From: Alphaproteobacteria bacterium
Lineage (GTDB): Bacteria; Pseudomonadota; Alphaproteobacteria; ATCC43930; CGMCC-115725
Assembly: GCA_030041385.1 (NCBI GenBank)
Contig: JASHNY010000069.1
Location: 1-43,884, forward strand
DNA length: 43,884 nucleotides
Reading direction: 5' to 3'
In this document: piece after piece, positions 41,322 to 43,884 of the stretch
How the letters are laid out: each line of letters begins with the position of its first letter
How positions within the stretch are numbered: position 1 is the first letter of the stretch
Translations under genes and position numbers: made by a program
Notes under the pieces: model-generated
What the model was told of the DNA's origin: nothing
The model's database searches: none
Seen by the model: the letters and a program-made list of their open reading frames with translations, nothing else

Positions 41322-41636
41322 TCAGGGCACAGCGGCATCACCTTGATCTGCGTCAACCGCCCGGCGCCGCCGACCTGCATCAAGCGCGATGTTGTCGAGC
41401 GCCCCATAGCCGCTCAGCCATGACGCCAGCACGACGATGTTTTTCGCCGATTCCCGGCGCCGGTTGACGATCGCCGCGCACAGCGCCACGCGCTCGCGCG
41501 CGAGTGCCGAAAGCCGGCGATCGATTTCGTTGGCGCTGTCCCTGCGGCCCATCGCGCTCTTCCGCAACGCGAGCGCGAAGATTTCGTGGTCGATCACTGC
41601 GCGCATCGCGATGAGGTCGCGATTGGTACCAATCAT
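41322..41636 (-). CDS. Small hypothetical protein, uncertain
   Basis: 104 aa from ATG 41636 with AAGGG nearby. Highly helical, rich in Ala and Arg ([40 protein letters not shown]) with no recognised domain. Its last third overlaps the FixK-like box of groEL, so either the gene is real and shares its 3' end with the promoter, or the frame is open by chance. Spacing (41 bp to groEL, 79 bp from the phosphotransferase gene) allows a real gene. Confidence is limited. Confidence 0.35.
   Translation of the reverse strand: MIGTNRDLIAMRAVIDHEIFALALRKSAMGRRDSANEIDRRLSALARERVALCAAIVNRRRESAKNIVVLASWLSGYGALDNIALDAGRRRRAVDADQGDAAVP
41343..41356 (-). promoter_or_regulatory. FixK/FNR-type box upstream of groEL
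   Basis: On the groEL strand this reads TTGACGCAGATCAA, identical to the box before DUF190. Its centre is about 41 bp upstream of a plausible start point near 41308 (a GATATC stretch at 41318–41323 could be the -10), which is the position expected for activation by FNR/FixK. Confidence 0.7.
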
Positions 41637-41715
41637 GGCGTTGCCCTTGCTGCTGCATGGTGCGGTTCGGTGCAGCCATATTTTCCGGACGACTTAGTGC
41701 CTGCGTTGATCCAGA

Positions 41716-42771
41716 TCAGCGGCACAGCAATCGGCATTCTCGAGCCGCGACAGCGAGGTACGACTCGGCCCGTTCGATCCACTGCGCCCGTGTCCGCGCG
41801 CCGGGATCGGCGATATGCTCGATCGCCAGGCGCGCGCGGATGATCGCGTTGAAGGCTGTGTAAAACCGGAAAAGCGCCTGATCCGGGCGGTCTCCGGACA
41901 CCTCGCGATAGCGCCGCAGCAGGCGGCCGGCGATCGGCGAGGCGCCGAGCCGGCCGCATTCGAGAGCCAGAAACGCGATTTCGCTCACCGGATCTAGCTG
42001 CCGAAGATCGGCCCGGAATTCCAGGCAATCGATAATTTGCGGCACGCCATGTGAACAAACGTGCTCGGGTCGCAAATCGCCATGGCCGTCGATCACCCGG
42101 CCCTGCGTGACCCGGCGGCGAAACAGCCGTTCCCGCCGGGCGATGAACGCATCTAAAACGCGCACCAGCGACGCCGCCCTGTGGGCCAGGCGCGGCTCTC
42201 CGATGCGCCGATGCGCGGCGAGCGCCTTGCGCAATTCCACGCGCAGCCGCCCGATATGATCGCGCGGCGTGAGCCGACTCCTCTGGCCGGAAGCGAAAAA
42301 TCGTGCGAGACGCTGCGCCAAGGCTTCGAGCTCACCGTAACGCCACTGGCCGCTCGCGATCCGCCGATCCAGCATCCGGTCAGGGTCGAACCGCCGCATC
42401 TGGACCAGCCAATCGACGGCTTCGCCATCGCCGCCGAGCCGCAGCCGGCCGCCCGGCTGTCGGATCAGCGCGACGATCCCCAGATAGATTTTGGCCGCGA
42501 GCCGGCGGTTGAGCCGGAGTTCGGTCTGCGCGTTGCGCAGACGGGCGCCGACGCTGGTGAAGTCGAAACCGTCGCCGCGTGCGGGCTTTTTCAGCTTGTA
42601 CGCGTGGTCGCCGCTGAGGAAGACCCAGGAGTAATGGGTTTCCAACGCGTCGACCCGGTTTCCGTTGCCGGGATAATGGCGGGGATCACGAAGGAAGCGA
42701 ACCTTGTCGTCTATGCCGATCTCGGTTGCCGGCACAACGGTGGGCGGGCCATTCCCACGGATATCGAGCAT
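41716..42771 (-). CDS. Aminoglycoside-phosphotransferase-like kinase
   Basis: 351 aa from ATG 42771. A longer reading to 43086 runs inside the upstream gene. Protein-kinase-like fold: the ATP-lysine is in VFLSGDHAYKLKKPARGDGF, the catalytic loop is VIDGHGDLRPEHVCSH (D232 and downstream) and the metal-binding Asp lies in IIDCLEFRADLRQLDPVSEI. The family resembles the kinase half of proteins listed as bifunctional aminoglycoside phosphotransferase/ATP-binding. Antibiotic resistance is not implied; many such genes act on small metabolites. It begins 2 bp after the stop of the nicotinate phosphoribosyltransferase, so they are cotranscribed. Confidence 0.85.
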   Translation of the reverse strand: MLDIRGNGPPTVVPATEIGIDDKVRFLRDPRHYPGNGNRVDALETHYSWVFLSGDHAYKLKKPARGDGFDFTSVGARLRNAQTELRLNRRLAAKIYLGIVALIRQPGGRLRLGGDGEAVDWLVQMRRFDPDRMLDRRIASGQWRYGELEALAQRLARFFASGQRSRLTPRDHIGRLRVELRKALAAHRRIGEPRLAHRAASLVRVLDAFIARRERLFRRRVTQGRVIDGHGDLRPEHVCSHGVPQIIDCLEFRADLRQLDPVSEIAFLALECGRLGASPIAGRLLRRYREVSGDRPDQALFRFYTAFNAIIRARLAIEHIADPGARTRAQWIERAESYLAVAARECRLLCR

Positions 42772-42773
42772 CC

Positions 42774-43884
42774 CTAAGGCCGGTCTGGCCGCGCACGGTC
42801 TTCCTGGTCCAGCCTCGCCGCCAGGGTTTGCAGTGCGTCGGAGATCGCGACGGGATACGTGAAAGGTTCGAGCCGAGCGAGCGCGGCAGGCAGCCCATTG
42901 AGCTGCTTGCGTGCATGTTCCCGGATCTGCGCCAGCGACGGGACGGGTTCGACGCGTCGTCCGCTCCGCATCACCGGCCGCAGCAACGCCTCGCCGCTGT
43001 GCCGTTCGCTTTCCAGCCCGACCAGATCGTCGCAAAACGCGCCGGTCGCCGAGACCGTGCGCCAGACCTGCTTGCGTCCCGGCCATGTGGCCTTGCCGAG
43101 CGAGCGCTTGCGTCGCGGAATGCCGGCGTATTCCTGCAGTTTATAGGCGCAGTCCAACGCCGGCGCGTCCGAGGACGTCGTCAGGCTGGTGCCGACCCCG
43201 AACGAATCGATCGGCGCCGCGCGCAGGGCCAGCAGGTCGTCCTCGTCAATCCCGCCGCTCGCGACGATCGCGATCTTCTGCAAGCCGGCCTCGTCGAGGA
43301 TTTGCCGGACCCTGCGCGCCTCCGCGGCGAGATCGCCGCTGTCGATCCGCACACCGGCGATGGTGATGCCATGGGCGGCGAGACGAGGCGCGAGACGGGT
43401 GACACGCCGGGCCGCCCGTTCGGTGTCGTAAGTGTCGATCAGCAGCACGAGGTCGCTCGGCCGCGAGCGCGCAAAATGCTCGAATGCCAGGCTTTCGTCG
43501 TCATGCACCTGAACAAAGGAGTGGGCCATGGTGCCCTTGACCGGAATGTCGAATGCGATGCCGGCCGCGAGGGTCGCGGTGCCGGCAAACCCGGCGATAT
43601 AGCTGGCGCGGGCAGCCAGCAGCCCGGCTTCGGCGCCGTGCGCGCGGCGCAGGCCGAAATCGACCAGCGGCTTGCCGCCGGCCGCTAAGACCTGTCGTGC
43701 GGCCTTGGAGGCGACGACCGTCTCGAAATGGACGAGATTTATCAGCCGGGTCTCGACCAGCTGTGCCTGCGGCAGCGGTGCCACCACGCGCAAAACCGGC
43801 TCGTTCGGAAAGAACACGGTGCCTTCGGGCAAGGCATCGACATCGCCGGTAAAGCGAAGCCTCGCCAGATAGTCGAGAAGGGAT
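42774..43884 (-). CDS. pncB: Nicotinate phosphoribosyltransferase, partial (N-terminus beyond window)
   Basis: About 370 codons are present; the frame stays open through the right edge, with …LDYLARLRFTGDVDALPEGT in the edge sequence, so the 5' end is lost. Joins nicotinate and PRPP to make nicotinate mononucleotide in NAD salvage. Motifs: ETRLINLVHFETVVASKAAR, VDFGLRRAHGAEAGLLAARA, GTMAHSFVQVHDDE, VRIDSGDLAAEARRVRQILD and FGVGTSLTTSSDAPALDCAY, all typical of the family. First gene of the unit with the kinase, and possibly the small gene and groEL. Confidence 0.93.
   Translation of the reverse strand, partial: SLLDYLARLRFTGDVDALPEGTVFFPNEPVLRVVAPLPQAQLVETRLINLVHFETVVASKAARQVLAAGGKPLVDFGLRRAHGAEAGLLAARASYIAGFAGTATLAAGIAFDIPVKGTMAHSFVQVHDDESLAFEHFARSRPSDLVLLIDTYDTERAARRVTRLAPRLAAHGITIAGVRIDSGDLAAEARRVRQILDEAGLQKIAIVASGGIDEDDLLALRAAPIDSFGVGTSLTTSSDAPALDCAYKLQEYAGIPRRKRSLGKATWPGRKQVWRTVSATGAFCDDLVGLESERHSGEALLRPVMRSGRRVEPVPSLAQIREHARKQLNGLPAALARLEPFTYPVAISDALQTLAARLDQEDRARPDRP

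Noticed and set aside
1-43884. Search for tRNA genes, CRISPR arrays, insertion sequences and attachment sites.
   Set aside because: No cloverleaf, regularly spaced repeat, transposase or integrase-like frame was seen by eye; a scan with tRNAscan-SE and a CRISPR finder would be needed for certainty.

Overview
The window is GC-rich chromosomal DNA of an alphaproteobacterium, probably from the Rhodospirillales/Hyphomicrobiales side; I cannot name a genus. The pointers are the DUF4164–zapA–6S RNA block beside tkt–gap, the aaeX/aaeB-type FUSC efflux operon, palindromic intergenic repeats of the kind common in Bradyrhizobium-like genomes, and FixK/FNR-type boxes in front of stress genes. It is dense with genes but also carries several short gene remnants.

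Layout. (1) 1–7.7 kb, housekeeping: 3' part of a metG gene cut by the window edge, a YmdB phosphodiesterase, 6S RNA, zapA, a DUF4164 coiled-coil protein and an NHL propeller on the minus strand; tkt, gap and an unknown 146-aa gene on the plus strand. (2) 7.7–12.1 kb: a formate/nitrite transporter remnant, a DUF6197-like protein, a DHA2-type drug exporter, and a tight pair made of an EctD-like Fe(II)/2-oxoglutarate oxygenase and an NAD(P) oxidoreductase with a C-terminal SAF domain. (3) 12.2–17.2 kb: FUSC–DUF1656–HlyD efflux operon and an NAD-type malic enzyme. (4) 17.4–18.1 kb: a CBS–CBS–BON protein. (5) 18.2–28.9 kb, the most distinctive part: a small membrane protein, a YidH/DUF202 protein and a sulfatase without a signal peptide; two AraC-family regulators; another membrane protein; an outer-membrane barrel protein; and a PqiB–PqiC–PqiA lipid-transport operon. 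Four transcription units here carry the same 19-nt upstream motif (TTTTGCCGAAACTGCATAG and variants), which points to one regulon acting on the cell envelope. (6) 28.9–38.3 kb, catabolic genes: a scar with truncated TauE, LysR and SRPBCC genes, then a Rieske dioxygenase (alpha and beta subunits), a meta-cleavage-type hydrolase, an acyl-CoA dehydrogenase, two aldehyde dehydrogenases (plus the N-terminal stump of a third) and a luciferase-like flavin oxidoreductase. (7) 38.4–43.9 kb, a stress or low-oxygen block: DUF190 and ChaB genes, a small unknown gene, a solitary groEL without groES, a phosphotransferase and a partial nicotinate phosphoribosyltransferase. The same 14-bp FixK/FNR box (TTGACGCAGATCAA), in the same orientation relative to the gene, precedes both the DUF190 gene and groEL.

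The two most useful new observations are the four-copy motif tying the sulfatase, AraC, membrane, and outer-membrane genes together, and the pair of identical FixK-like boxes. All identifications rest on reading the sequence by eye; no database or folding program was used.
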